Source of the DNA: Sphingobium vermicomposti
GTDB taxonomy: Bacteria > Pseudomonadota > Alphaproteobacteria > Sphingomonadales > Sphingomonadaceae
DNA: 64,000 nt
Assembly: GCF_011762025.1 (NCBI RefSeq)
Contig: NZ_JAASQR010000002.1
Span: forward strand, 744,001 to 808,000
Direction: 5' to 3'
Shown one piece after another: positions 33,874-43,149 of this stretch. Below the pieces are notes generated by a model. That model made no database searches. It was given only the letters and a program-made list of their open reading frames with translations, and was not told the DNA's origin. Position 1 is the stretch's first letter. Every line of letters starts with the position of its first letter. Made by a program: the position numbers and the translations under genes.

Positions 33874-35361
33874 TTGCGAAACGAGCGATTATCGACGGCT
33901 GAAACGCGACGAGCGAACCTGCCCTTTTCCGCGCCCGCCACGCGCATGCAGCAATGGCTGCTGGCCGCCATCTACCTGTCGACCCTGTTCTTCGCCCTGA
34001 TCACGCCGCCATTTCAGGCCCCCGACGAAAACCAGCATTATATGAAGGCACTCCTTCTCAGCGAAGGGGGCGTTTTCGCGCAAACGCGTGGGGCAATGAT
34101 CGGCGCGGAATTGCCCAGCGCCGCAGTGGACTTGCATGGCGTGGATTTCCCGACCGACGTGCCTGCCACCCTTCGCCAATTTAGCCCAGACATGCTGACA
34201 AAGGCGTGGCAAGCGGACGGTGCCCGGCCGGGAACCAGCTTCGCCGATTTCCCCAACGTCGCCAGCTACGCGCCCAGCCTCTATGCACCCGGTGCCGTTG
34301 GGCTGATGCTGGGCGACGCGGCGGGCCTGCCCCGACTGGGCAGCTTCTATACCGGACGCATCGTTAATGCGTTGGCGGGTCTGGCCCTGCTGAGTCTAGC
34401 GCTTTCCCTGCTGCCGTTCGGACGTAGCGCGATGCTCGCGACAGCATTGTTGCCGACATTCAGCTACCAAACAGGATCACTATCGCCGGACGCGGTGATC
34501 AACGGCATGGGCTTCCTGGGCCTCGCTCTTGCGCTACGGGTCGCATTCATGGGTGCCACCCCGACACGATCCATCGGCCTGCTGGCCGCCGCTCCGTTGC
34601 TGGCCCTTGCAAAGGGCGTTTATCTGCCGCTGATGGCCGCTGGCTTGAACTGGCCGGAAACGCGCCGTGACCTGCGCCCATGGCTGCTGATCGCGGCGAT
34701 GGCGGTCGGTGCGATTGCCTTCATCGCGTGGATGAAAATGTCGGGCGGAAGCCAGGCGCTCTACCACATCGCTTCGCGCAAAACCGGCGAACATGCCATG
34801 ACCGCGCCGCTGGCCGATCAACTCGCTGTGATCCTGGCCGACCCGTTCGCCTATGTGCGCATCCTCTATTCCAGCGTAGTGGATCGCGCGCCCGTTTATG
34901 CGCTTCAAATCGTCGGGCGCTTCGGGTGGAATGCCATATTGCTGCCACTCGCCGCCTATCCTCTCGCCGCGCTGATGATCGGCGCTGGGGTACTCAGCGG
35001 ATCGGGTGTGCAGATTGGTATCGCGCAACGCCTCTGGTGGATCGCCGTGGCAGGGGGCAGCGCGCTGCTCATCGAAACAGCGATGTATCTGACCGGCACG
35101 CCGCTGGGTGCTGACTATATACAGGGAACGCAGGGCCGCTATTTCCTGCCCCTCCTCCCGCTCCTGCTGCTGGCAATCATGCCCGAAACAGCCGTGCGGG
35201 GTGCTCGCCCGATATTTGCAGCGGCGGCGCTACTGCTGCTCGCCGTGGCGATGGCCAGCGCCTTCGACAGCTTCTGGGTTCACGGCTTTATCACCACCGA
35301 CGGTATGCCCCCCCATGACCGCTTGAGCGACGCGCTGCTCCTCCCGTCCCCCCGCTGGTAG
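33874..35361 (+). CDS. DUF2142 polytopic membrane protein
   Basis: 495 residues from TTG 33874 (AGGGGG upstream); ATG 33946 is a shorter alternative. It has about ten to eleven membrane helices with a large first loop. Seen: the DUF2142 signature near the N-terminus, ALITPPFQAPDENQHYMKALLLSEGG, and later TALLPTFSYQTGSLSPDAVINGMGFL and GTQGRYFLPLLPLLLLA. The family resembles GT-C glycosyltransferases, with acidic residues in the first external loop (here PDENQH), and often sits in polysaccharide loci. The last 44 codons are overlapped by the convergent PAP2 gene. Confidence 0.85.
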   Translation: MRNERLSTAETRRANLPFSAPATRMQQWLLAAIYLSTLFFALITPPFQAPDENQHYMKALLLSEGGVFAQTRGAMIGAELPSAAVDLHGVDFPTDVPATLRQFSPDMLTKAWQADGARPGTSFADFPNVASYAPSLYAPGAVGLMLGDAAGLPRLGSFYTGRIVNALAGLALLSLALSLLPFGRSAMLATALLPTFSYQTGSLSPDAVINGMGFLGLALALRVAFMGATPTRSIGLLAAAPLLALAKGVYLPLMAAGLNWPETRRDLRPWLLIAAMAVGAIAFIAWMKMSGGSQALYHIASRKTGEHAMTAPLADQLAVILADPFAYVRILYSSVVDRAPVYALQIVGRFGWNAILLPLAAYPLAALMIGAGVLSGSGVQIGIAQRLWWIAVAGGSALLIETAMYLTGTPLGADYIQGTQGRYFLPLLPLLLLAIMPETAVRGARPIFAAAALLLLAVAMASAFDSFWVHGFITTDGMPPHDRLSDALLLPSPRW

Positions 35362-35973
35362 CCAGCACCGGCAGAAAGCAAGCCAGCCCAGCCCGACGAT
35401 CCATCCTGCCAGAACGTCAGTCGGCCAATGCACGCCCAGCCAGGTCCGGCTGACCCCGATCAGCAGGATGATGACGCCGCACACCATATAGGCAGCGCGT
35501 CGGGTGATGAGCATCGCAATCGCGCCGAACAGGATCATGTTGCCCGCCGCATGTCCGCTGGGAAAGCTGTAGCTGTTAACGATGTCCAGATGCGGCAGCA
35601 GATCCGGGCGCGGCGCGGCGAAAAGCTGCTTGAGGCCCAGGTTGAGCAAAGTGCCACCCGCCATGGTGAAGGTCAGCCACAGAGCCGCAAACCGCTGCCT
35701 TTGCCACAGCAACCCGACAAGGGCGATGTTGAACAACAACAAACGACCGACGCTTCCCCCCGCCATCGACACGGCCTGCATCACTGCTGTCGTGACGCCA
35801 CCGCCTTGCATCTCCCGCGCCGCGCCAGCTACGCGCATCCCCGCAAGGTTGAACGCATCAGCCGCGCCCGATTGTTGAAGCAGCGCGATCAGGAAAACGA
35901 AAAGGAGCGAAACGGCCAAAGCCATCCCGCCCCTTCGCCATGCGCGACGATCAGATATGGAGAGCTCTGCCAT
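35230..35973 (-). CDS. PAP2-family membrane phosphatase
   Basis: 247 residues from ATG 35973, which lies 23 bases inside the end of lpdA. Five to six membrane helices. The three PAP2 catalytic motifs are intact: KQLFAAPRPDLLP (KxxxxxxRP type), SFPSGHAAG and SRTWLGVHWPTDVLAG. Likely substrates are phosphatidylglycerol phosphate, undecaprenyl diphosphate or phosphatidic acid; sequence does not decide. After the last helix a polar tail of about 40 residues (GREEQRVAQAVMGGHTVGGDK...) is encoded opposite the DUF2142 gene, an overlap of 132 bases. The tail probably has no family counterpart. Confidence 0.82.
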   Translation of the reverse strand: MAELSISDRRAWRRGGMALAVSLLFVFLIALLQQSGAADAFNLAGMRVAGAAREMQGGGVTTAVMQAVSMAGGSVGRLLLFNIALVGLLWQRQRFAALWLTFTMAGGTLLNLGLKQLFAAPRPDLLPHLDIVNSYSFPSGHAAGNMILFGAIAMLITRRAAYMVCGVIILLIGVSRTWLGVHWPTDVLAGWIVGLGWLAFCRCWLPAGGREEQRVAQAVMGGHTVGGDKAVNPEAVEGAGHRHGEQQ

Positions 35974-37348
35974 AAGCGGCGAGCACGCTTTCATGCATCG
36001 ATTCCGAAATGGTGGGGTGCGGGAATACGGTGTGCATCAGGTCCGCCTCCGTCGTTTCCAATGTCTTGCCGACGGTGAATCCCTGGATCATTTCCGTCAC
36101 TTCCGCGCCGACCATATGCGCGCCCAGCAACTCGCCGGTCTTGGCGTCGAATACCGTCTTCGTAAATCCTTCCGCCTCGCCCAGCGCAATCGCCTTGCCG
36201 TTGCCGATGAAGGGGAACATGCCAACCTTCACCTCATAGCCCGCTTCCTTCGCCTTGGCTTCGGTCAGGCCGACGCTGGCGATCTGCGGATGGCAGTAGG
36301 TGCAGCCCGGAATGTTGAGCGGGTCCATCGCATGGGGATGTTTGCCAGCAATGGCTTCGGCGGCGATCACGCCTTCATGGCTCGCCTTGTGCGCCAACCA
36401 TGGCGGCGCGGTGATGTCGCCAATCGCCCACAACCCCTCGACATTGGTCCGGCACATCTCGTCGGTTTTCAGGAATCCACGATCGTCCACCGCGACGCCC
36501 AGTTCCTTCAGGCCGATGTCGGCAGTGTTCGGCACGATCCCGATCGCGACGATCATGTGGCTGAACTCGGCGGCGCTTTCCTTGCCGGCCTTGTCCTTCA
36601 GCTTCGCCTTGATGCCATTTGCACCCACCTGAATGTCGCTGACGCCAGCGCCGGTCAAGATGGTCATGCCCTGTTTCTTGAGCGCCTTTTCAAGGAAGGC
36701 GGACACGTCCGCATCCTCCACCGGCACGACACGGTCCATCATCTCGACCACCGTCACGTCCGCGCCCATGTCATTGTAGAAGCTGGCAAATTCAATACCG
36801 ATCGCGCCAGACCCGATCACCAGCAGCTTGGTCGGCATTTCCGGCGGGGTCATGGCATGGCGATAGGTCCACACCCGCTTGCCATCGGCAGGGGTGCCGG
36901 GCAGGTCGCGCGCCCGCGCGCCTGTGGCGAGGATGATGTTCTTCGCCGTCAGTTCCTGCGTCTTTCCGTCCTTGGTCACGGACAGCTTACCCTTCCCGGT
37001 CAGCTTGCCATCACCCATGTGAACGGTGATCTTGTTCTTCTTCATCAGGTGCGTAACACCCTGATTAAGCTGTTTGGCGACACCACGCGACCGCTTCACC
37101 ACGGCTTCGATGTCCGCACTGATCTTTTCCGCGGCCAGGCCATAATCCCCGGCATGCTGCATATAATGGTAGATTTCAGCCGACCGCAGCAGCGCCTTGG
37201 TAGGAATGCAGCCCCAGTTGAGGCAGATGCCCCCCAGATTTTCACGCTCCACGATGGCGGTCTTCAACCCCAGTTGGGCAGCGCGGATCGCGGCGACATA
37301 GCCGCCAGGGCCGGAGCCCAGAACGATGAGATCGTAATTCTCAGCCAT
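35951..37348 (-). CDS. lpdA: dihydrolipoyl dehydrogenase
   Basis: 465 residues. This flavoenzyme reoxidises dihydrolipoamide in 2-oxoacid dehydrogenase complexes. Seen: FAD motif VLGSGPGGYVAAIRAAQ (about 9-25), the redox disulfide GGICLNWGCIPTKALL (about 38-53), the NAD site VIGSGAIGIEFASFY, the second FAD motif LWAIGDITAPPWLAHKASHEG, and the C-terminal catalytic His-Glu region MHTVFPHPTISESMHE. It follows pdhC and a thioesterase gene on the minus strand, so it is the E3 of the pyruvate dehydrogenase complex. No pdhA or pdhB lies in this window. Confidence 0.97.
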   Translation of the reverse strand: MAENYDLIVLGSGPGGYVAAIRAAQLGLKTAIVERENLGGICLNWGCIPTKALLRSAEIYHYMQHAGDYGLAAEKISADIEAVVKRSRGVAKQLNQGVTHLMKKNKITVHMGDGKLTGKGKLSVTKDGKTQELTAKNIILATGARARDLPGTPADGKRVWTYRHAMTPPEMPTKLLVIGSGAIGIEFASFYNDMGADVTVVEMMDRVVPVEDADVSAFLEKALKKQGMTILTGAGVSDIQVGANGIKAKLKDKAGKESAAEFSHMIVAIGIVPNTADIGLKELGVAVDDRGFLKTDEMCRTNVEGLWAIGDITAPPWLAHKASHEGVIAAEAIAGKHPHAMDPLNIPGCTYCHPQIASVGLTEAKAKEAGYEVKVGMFPFIGNGKAIALGEAEGFTKTVFDAKTGELLGAHMVGAEVTEMIQGFTVGKTLETTEADLMHTVFPHPTISESMHESVLAAYGRALHI

Positions 37349-37375
37349 GGTAAACTTTCCTTTTGCGCAGGAACA

Positions 37376-37786
37376 TCAAGCGGCCGCCGGTGGCGTCAAG
37401 GGCGGCACGGAACGGGGTTGGCGATCCTCACCGATCGCCACGAAGGTAAAGGTCGCCTGAGTGACCCTGTAGGATCGGTCGTCATGACGCGTCCGGCGCC
37501 ACGCTTCGACGTCGATCTTCATCGACGTGCGCCCCACCGACTTGAGCGTGGCGAATACCGAAACCTCGTCGCCAACCACCACCGGACGCAGGAAGGTCAT
37601 GCCTTCCACCGCGATGGTGACGGCGCGCCCATGACTGTGCCGGGCCGCCACCGATCCAGCGGCGGAGTCCATCAAGCTCATCAGCCAGCCGCCGAAAATA
37701 TCCCCATAAGGATTGGTGTCGGCGGGCATGGCGATGACCCGCACCGCCGGACTTAGGTCAGGCGGCGTCTCGTCGGGCCGGGCCAT
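37376..37786 (-). CDS. hotdog-fold acyl-CoA thioesterase (YciA/BFIT-like)
   Basis: 136 residues. Seen: the hotdog motif NPYGDIFGGWLMSLMDSAAGSVAARHS (about 25-51), with the catalytic Asp in MDSAAG, then VTIAVEGMTFLRPVVVGDEVSVFATLKSVGRTS and VTQATFTFVAIGED. It hydrolyses acyl-CoA thioesters; chain preference unknown. Its ATG overlaps the pdhC stop (TGATG) and lpdA follows 27 bases later, so it is translated between two pyruvate dehydrogenase subunits. A role in relieving acyl-CoA or acetyl-CoA excess is a reasonable inference from position only. Confidence 0.88.
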   Translation of the reverse strand: MARPDETPPDLSPAVRVIAMPADTNPYGDIFGGWLMSLMDSAAGSVAARHSHGRAVTIAVEGMTFLRPVVVGDEVSVFATLKSVGRTSMKIDVEAWRRTRHDDRSYRVTQATFTFVAIGEDRQPRSVPPLTPPAAA

Positions 37787-39069
37787 CAGGCCAGCATGCC
37801 AAGCGGATTTTCAACCAGTTCCCGGAATATCTGCATCAGCCGCGCGCCGTCCGCCCCATCGATGGCGCGATGGTCGAAACTGCCGGTGGCCGACATGACA
37901 GTCGCAATCTGAAGCGCGTCGTCCACGACGAACGGTCGCTTCTCACCCGCGCCGATGGCCATGATCATGCCCTGCGGCGGATTGATGACGGCTTCGAACT
38001 GCTTGATGCCGAACATGCCCATATTGGACAGCGACGCCGTGCCGCCCTGATATTCCTGCGGTGCCAGCTTGCCGTCCTTGGCCCGGCTGGCCAGGTCCTT
38101 CATCGCGGTCGAGATAGCCGAAACGCTCTTGCTGTCCGCCTCCGTAATGATCGGGGTGATCAGGCCGCCGGGAATGGACACGGCGACGGAAACATCCGCG
38201 CGCTTGAACTGTAGCATCTGGTCGCCTGCAAACTGCACATTGCATTCCGGCACCTGCACCAGCGCGACGCCCAGCGCCTTGATCAGCAGATCGTTGACCG
38301 ACAGCTTGACGCCACGGCTCGCCAGTCCGGCATTAAGCTCCGACCGGAGCTTCAACAACCTATCGAGTTGAACATCCACCGTCAGGTAGATGTGCGGCAC
38401 CTGCTGCTTCGATTCCGTCAGGCGGCGCGCAATCGTTTTGCGCATGCCGCTCAACTTGACGACCTCATGCGGGATGCCAAAGTCCTGGGCCGCTGCCGGA
38501 GCGACCGGCGTTGGCGCAGCGGCGGCAGGCGCAGCGGCCTGAGCGGTCGCGGGCGCGCTCTTTCCAGCGCCTTCCAGATCGGCCTTCACCACGCGCCCAT
38601 TGGGGCCGCTGCCTTTAAGGCTGGCCAGGTCGATGCCGGACTGCTCCGCCATCCGACGCGCCAGCGGGCTTGCCTTTACACGCGCGCCATCCTGCTTGGC
38701 AGGCACGGCATCCGCCTTGGGAGCCGGAGCAGCGGCGGGGGCAGACGAGGCCGCTTCAGCCTTCTTGGGCGTGGCGCCGGCCTTGGGCGCGGCTGCGTCA
38801 TTCTGCGCGGCTTCGGCCAAATCTTCGCCTTCCTCGGCGATGATCGCGATGACGGTTCCCACCTTCACGCCCTCAGAACCTTCGCTGACCAGGATCTTGG
38901 CGATCTTGCCCTCATCCACCGCTTCGAACTCCATCGTCGCCTTGTCGGTCTCGATCTCCGCCAGCAGGTCACCCGACGAAACGGTATCGCCCTCCTTCAC
39001 CAGCCACTTCGCCAACGTTCCTTCTTCCATCGTGGGCGACAGTGCGGGCATCTGGATTTTCTTGCTCAT
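37786..39069 (-). CDS. pdhC: pyruvate dehydrogenase E2, dihydrolipoamide acetyltransferase
   Basis: 427 residues. E2 is the core of the complex and transfers acetyl from lipoamide to CoA. Domains in order: one lipoyl domain with the modified lysine in [17 protein letters not shown] (about residue 43), an Ala/Pro/Lys-rich linker (about 80-120), an E3/E1-binding domain [36 protein letters not shown], a second Ala/Pro linker, and the catalytic domain ending [16 protein letters not shown]. Single lipoyl domain as usual in alphaproteobacteria. First gene of the minus-strand pdhC-thioesterase-lpdA unit. Confidence 0.95.
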   Translation of the reverse strand: MSKKIQMPALSPTMEEGTLAKWLVKEGDTVSSGDLLAEIETDKATMEFEAVDEGKIAKILVSEGSEGVKVGTVIAIIAEEGEDLAEAAQNDAAAPKAGATPKKAEAASSAPAAAPAPKADAVPAKQDGARVKASPLARRMAEQSGIDLASLKGSGPNGRVVKADLEGAGKSAPATAQAAAPAAAAPTPVAPAAAQDFGIPHEVVKLSGMRKTIARRLTESKQQVPHIYLTVDVQLDRLLKLRSELNAGLASRGVKLSVNDLLIKALGVALVQVPECNVQFAGDQMLQFKRADVSVAVSIPGGLITPIITEADSKSVSAISTAMKDLASRAKDGKLAPQEYQGGTASLSNMGMFGIKQFEAVINPPQGMIMAIGAGEKRPFVVDDALQIATVMSATGSFDHRAIDGADGARLMQIFRELVENPLGMLA

Positions 39070-39270
39070 GAGCGAAGGCCTCTCTTCTTTCCGATCCGTG
39101 GGGCGGCGTTGTCAGCCGTTTTCCCTCTTTGGACGGAACGGTCAAGGCCACGCCTTGCATCGCTGGCGATAATGAGCCACATCTCACCAGACCGGTTCAA
39201 GATTTTCCAAATCGGTTCAAGAAACAAGAGCGGCGCTGGTCGGCCTGCTCCCGATCCGGGGTTTCATTGC

Positions 39271-39726
39271 ATGCGGACATATCTGGTCGTCGTAGACGAA
39301 TCACCCGAAGCGGAGACCGCATTGCGCTTCGCCGCCCGTCGCGCTGCCAAGACTGCGGGTGCCATTCGCATCCTCGCGCTCATTCCGCCTGCCGAGTTCG
39401 TCCAATGGGGCGGCGTGCAGGCAACGATGGAAGACGAAGCGGTGCAGCGTGCCGAAGCGCTGGTCACCAGCGCAGCGGGCACGCTGACGGAGGAATCCGG
39501 CATCCGGCCCAGCATTACCGTGCGACAGGGTGATCCGGTCGCCATCGTGCGCGAGACGCTGAAAGAAATGACCGACGTCGCCGCGCTCGTCCTTGGCGCA
39601 GCGGCCAGCGGCCCGCCCGGCGCGCTGGTCTCCCACTTCGCGGGCGCGGACGCAGGCAAGCTGCCCTGCCCGATCATGATCATCCCCGGTGGCCTGGACG
39701 CCGAAACCATCGACAGCCTGAGCTGA
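39271..39726 (+). CDS. universal stress protein UspA family
   Basis: 151 residues from ATG 39271. Seen: MRTYLVVVDESPEAETALRFAARRA at the start with the Asp of the Usp fold, a middle helix rich in acidic residues (MEDEAVQRAEALVT), and LVLGAAASGPPGALVSHFAGADAGKLPCPIMIIPG, where the family ATP motif G-2x-G-9x-G is only partly matched. Many Usp proteins bind nucleotides, others do not. It stands alone between pdhC (divergent) and rnr (convergent), with about 200 bases of upstream spacer that I could not resolve into promoter elements. Confidence 0.85.
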   Translation: MRTYLVVVDESPEAETALRFAARRAAKTAGAIRILALIPPAEFVQWGGVQATMEDEAVQRAEALVTSAAGTLTEESGIRPSITVRQGDPVAIVRETLKEMTDVAALVLGAAASGPPGALVSHFAGADAGKLPCPIMIIPGGLDAETIDSLS

Positions 39727-39744
39727 CGCCCATCAGGGCAAAAA

Positions 39745-42039
39745 TTACCGCCGGTGCTTGCCCCGCTTTGCCCCGACATGACGGATGTTCATCGGACGGC
39801 CCCGCTTGATCCCCGGGCGCATCCTGTCCTTCTTGAAACTTGGCCGCTGCGGCGGGGCATCGGGCAATTCAAAGCGCAACACCGCGTTGATCGGATCCGC
39901 CTCCACCAGCCGCAGCGATAGGCGTTGCCCCGAAGAGTAACGATCCCCACTCTCGACCCCCTCCAGCGCGCGAGCGGCCTCATCATAAAAGAAGCGCTCG
40001 TCCCCCAGCGTAGACACCGGCACCAAGCCATCACCGCCCAGCCCCTCGACCGAGGCGAAAAAGCCGAAGCTTTGAACGCCGGTGATGCGCGTTTCCACCA
40101 ACTCGCCCACATGCGCGGCCAGGAATGCCGCGACATAGCGGTCGATGGTCTCTCGCTCCGCCTCCATCGCGCGGCGCTCATATTGGCTGATCATCTCGCC
40201 AATGCGGCCCATATTCTCGAAATCTTCGCCGCTCAGCGCCGTCTTCTCTGGGATGACGCCGCCCTTGGGTGCGGGAAGCTCCATTCCATAGGCACCAACA
40301 AGTGCGCGATGGACCAGCAGGTCCGCATAACGCCTGATCGGTGACGTGAAATGCCCATATGATCCAAGCGACAGGCCAAAATGCCCCATATTCTGCGGGC
40401 TGTAATAGGCCTGCGTTTGGCTGCGCAGTATCTGCTCCATGATCTGCGGTTTTTCTTCCAGGTCCCTCACCCGGTCGATCAACCGATTGAAGGTGGCAGG
40501 CTTGATGACCTGACCCAGTGCAAATTCCATGTCGAAGGTCGCGAGAAAGTCCTTGAGCGCGACCAGTTTTTCGCGGCTCGGCGGTTCATGCACCCGATAC
40601 ATGATCGGGGCCTTCTTCGCCTCCAATGCCTTTGCCGCGGCAACATTGGCGGCAATCATATAGTCCTCGATCAACATGTGCGCGTCGAGCCGCTCGCGCA
40701 CCGCGACGCTGACGATCTTGCCATGCTCGTCCAGCACCACGCGTCTTTCGGGCAGGTCCAGCGCCAGCGGCTCGCGCTTCTCCCGCGCCTTGCGCAGCAA
40801 TTTCCAGCATTCCCACAAAGGCTTCAACGCGGGTTCGAGCAGAATATTCTCCTGCTCGCCATCGATTGCCGCCTGTGCATCCTCATAGGCCATCACCGCT
40901 GCGACACGGATGACGGCGCGGGAAAAGCGCCAGCTCGTGACATTGCCCGAAGCATTGACCACCAGGTGGCACGCCATGGCGGCCCGGTCCTTTTCGGCCC
41001 GAAGCGAACACATGTCCGACGACAGCTGATGCGGCAGCATCGGGACCACGAGGTCGGGAAAATAGACGCTGTTCCCCCGCTTGCGCGCTTCCTTGTCGAG
41101 TGCGCTGCCCGGTCGGACATAATAGCTGACGTCGGCGATGGCGACGATTGCGCGATAGCCGCCTGGATTGGACGGATCGTCATCCGGCGCGGCCCAGACC
41201 GCGTCGTCATGATCGCGCGCGTCCGCCGGATCAATCGCCACGATGGGCAGATGGCGCAGATCCTCCCGCTTGTCCTCATGCAGCGGCAACTCGGAGGCGG
41301 TGACCGCTTCTTCCTCCGCACGTTCGGGGAAAACATGGGGAATGCCATGCTTGTGGATCGCGATCAGGCTGAAACTGCGCGGAGCAAAAGGATCGCCCAA
41401 TATGTCGGTGACGCGGGCGCTGATTCGCGGCGGCCTGCCGACCGGCTCGGCCAGCACAAGGTCGCCGGGTTTCGCACTGCCGACGTCACTGATGGGCGTG
41501 TCCTTGCGGATGCGCTTGTCCACGGGGCGCAGCCAGAGCTTGCCGCCATCGCCTTCTTCCACCACGCCCAGAAGTTCCTCGCTGGCCTTGGCCAGCTTCT
41601 TCATCGGGTGAGCGACGAAACCGCGTCCAGCCTCTTCCGTCCGGGCCAAGATACGATCACCAATGGTCAGCGCCCCCCGCTTGCCGCGTTCCACCACGCG
41701 CAGCCGTGGCGCAGGCTGGCCTTCGGCTTCCCACCGTTCCGGCGTACCGATCAGCGTCGAGCCATCGACATCGACGATGCGAAGCACCGTCACCTTCGGC
41801 ACTCCGCCCATTTTATGAAAGGCACGCGCAGGGCCGACGTCGATCAGCCCCTCGTCCGCCATATCCTTGAGCAGCGCCTTGAGCGCGATCTTGTCCTGCG
41901 CGTGAAGGCCGAAAGCCTTTGCAATTTCCCGCTTGCCTGCGGGCTGGTCGGACGAAGCAATGAACTCCATCACCTGATCGCGGGTCGGCAGGCCTGCGCG
42001 CCGGACCTTGAATGATTTCTTCTTTTCGGTTGATGCCAT
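39745..42039 (-). CDS. rnr: ribonuclease R
   Basis: 764 residues from ATG 42039; an upstream in-frame start at 42219 would overlap the MOSC gene region and is rejected. RNase R is a 3'-5' exoribonuclease that degrades structured RNA, mRNA, rRNA and tmRNA-tagged messages. Seen: an N-terminal winged-helix part (LPTRDQVMEFIASSDQPAGKREIAKAFGL), cold-shock domains, the RNB catalytic aspartates in VAIDPADARDHDDAVWA and YVRPGSALDKEARKRGNSVYFP, and an S1 domain (GVQSFGFFASVEGLGGDGLVPV) with a basic tail. E. coli RNase R is about 810 residues. Confidence 0.96.
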   Translation of the reverse strand: MASTEKKKSFKVRRAGLPTRDQVMEFIASSDQPAGKREIAKAFGLHAQDKIALKALLKDMADEGLIDVGPARAFHKMGGVPKVTVLRIVDVDGSTLIGTPERWEAEGQPAPRLRVVERGKRGALTIGDRILARTEEAGRGFVAHPMKKLAKASEELLGVVEEGDGGKLWLRPVDKRIRKDTPISDVGSAKPGDLVLAEPVGRPPRISARVTDILGDPFAPRSFSLIAIHKHGIPHVFPERAEEEAVTASELPLHEDKREDLRHLPIVAIDPADARDHDDAVWAAPDDDPSNPGGYRAIVAIADVSYYVRPGSALDKEARKRGNSVYFPDLVVPMLPHQLSSDMCSLRAEKDRAAMACHLVVNASGNVTSWRFSRAVIRVAAVMAYEDAQAAIDGEQENILLEPALKPLWECWKLLRKAREKREPLALDLPERRVVLDEHGKIVSVAVRERLDAHMLIEDYMIAANVAAAKALEAKKAPIMYRVHEPPSREKLVALKDFLATFDMEFALGQVIKPATFNRLIDRVRDLEEKPQIMEQILRSQTQAYYSPQNMGHFGLSLGSYGHFTSPIRRYADLLVHRALVGAYGMELPAPKGGVIPEKTALSGEDFENMGRIGEMISQYERRAMEAERETIDRYVAAFLAAHVGELVETRITGVQSFGFFASVEGLGGDGLVPVSTLGDERFFYDEAARALEGVESGDRYSSGQRLSLRLVEADPINAVLRFELPDAPPQRPSFKKDRMRPGIKRGRPMNIRHVGAKRGKHRR

Positions 42040-42124
42040 GATCCAGCTATAGGGGGCTGCTCCGTCCCTTACCAGATGCCAGTATGTCAGGACGCGAGCG
42101 GGCATCGGCTGTGGCCCCATGCCC

Positions 42125-42769
42125 TTATAGCTTGCGGGCGCGCTCCCGCCACGCTTCGGCAAGGACAGAAATTTCCGCCAACGCGCGCACAGCCTCAGGC
42201 TCCACCTTATGCCCGCCACCGATCAGCAAGCGAAAGACACGAGCGACGGGCCATTCCGGCAGCACGCGCTCCAAAAGCTGCATCTGGGTTCCCGCCTCGG
42301 CCTCCCCTTCGCGCAGCACCCGAAAATACAGGCCGCAACGCCCCGTTTTCACCATCGCGGCCATCACCCCCCGTTCGCCGAAGCGATGATCCAGCTTCCA
42401 ACATGGCTGCCGCCCGTGGCTCACTTCAACGACGGCGCTGCCCAGCGAAAACCGATCGCCCAGGCATATCTCGTCCTCCGTCATGCCGCGCGATGCGATA
42501 TTCTCGCCAAAGGCACCGGGGGCGTTCAGCAGCGGATGGCCAGGCTTGCGGTCTTGCCACCAGTCATAATGATCCTGCGGATAAAGATGGATGGCCTTGT
42601 CCCAGCCGCCATGGTGGACCGGATCAGCAACCTTGTCCCCCTCCAGCCCCAGCCAGCCGACGCGCACCGCACCAGTCACCGGCTGCTTCGCAATCGCGCT
42701 ATAGTCGCCATCACGAAATGGAACCGGCGCGCCGGTCAACAGCGCCTCGATAGTAAGGTGATCCGCCAT
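42125..42769 (-). CDS. MOSC domain protein (YiiM-like)
   Basis: 214 residues. Seen: VPFRDGDYSAIAKQPVTGAVRVGWLGLEGDKVADPVHHGGWDKAIHLYPQDHYDWW at the start, FGENIASRGMTEDEICLGDRFSLGSAVVEVSHGRQPCWKL in the middle, with the MOSC cysteine (PCWKL), and a C-terminal helical part. The order matches YiiM, linked in E. coli to reduction of hydroxylated purines with molybdenum cofactor. A MocA-like molybdopterin nucleotidyltransferase lies at 58.2 kb but is not in this operon. Downstream of rnr, 85 bases before its end, on the same strand. Confidence 0.88.
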   Translation of the reverse strand: MADHLTIEALLTGAPVPFRDGDYSAIAKQPVTGAVRVGWLGLEGDKVADPVHHGGWDKAIHLYPQDHYDWWQDRKPGHPLLNAPGAFGENIASRGMTEDEICLGDRFSLGSAVVEVSHGRQPCWKLDHRFGERGVMAAMVKTGRCGLYFRVLREGEAEAGTQMQLLERVLPEWPVARVFRLLIGGGHKVEPEAVRALAEISVLAEAWRERARKL

Positions 42770-42814
42770 AGCGTTCCTATGGCATGACCCTGATCGCTTG
42801 GCGATGGCGGACGA

Positions 42815-43033
42815 TCAGGCGCGGCTCAGTTCAGACCCCAGCTTCAGGACTTCGCCTTCATTATCGGTACTGACCAGATAGGCAGGGTTCCTGCTGGACC
42901 CGTTACGCCGGATCAGCGCCCCTTCGATAGTGCGTTCAACCGGCCGATCAAACCGCTCGGCAACACGCCCCCGACCGACGCCCTGTCCCCAGTTCCACTT
43001 GACCCTCATTCCTCTTCGAAATCCTTCGGTCAT
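42815..43033 (-). CDS. DUF2945 (hypervirulence-associated Tudor-like) protein
   Basis: 72 residues from ATG 43033. Seen: FRRGMRVKWNWGQGVGRGRVAERFDRPVERTIEGALIRRNGSSRNPAYLVSTDNEGEVLKLGSEL. The pattern of a GxxVxW strand, a G-x-G-x-V turn and the terminal G-x-V-x-K-x-x-S/E is that of the small SH3/Tudor-fold DUF2945 family, which is widespread and of unknown function; the name of its fungal relatives comes from a plant-pathogen study. It stands 45 bases from the MOSC gene and diverges from the glycosyltransferase. Confidence 0.75.
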   Translation of the reverse strand: MTEGFRRGMRVKWNWGQGVGRGRVAERFDRPVERTIEGALIRRNGSSRNPAYLVSTDNEGEVLKLGSELSRA

Positions 43034-43149
43034 CCGCCTGCTCTCCTGCGCGGCACAAACGACATCAGTCGTCACTGGCAATTGCAAAAATCCCAGCGGC
43101 GGGCGGGGTTCCCTTGGGTTTTGCGTTTGGCTGGGTTAAGGGGCGACAG

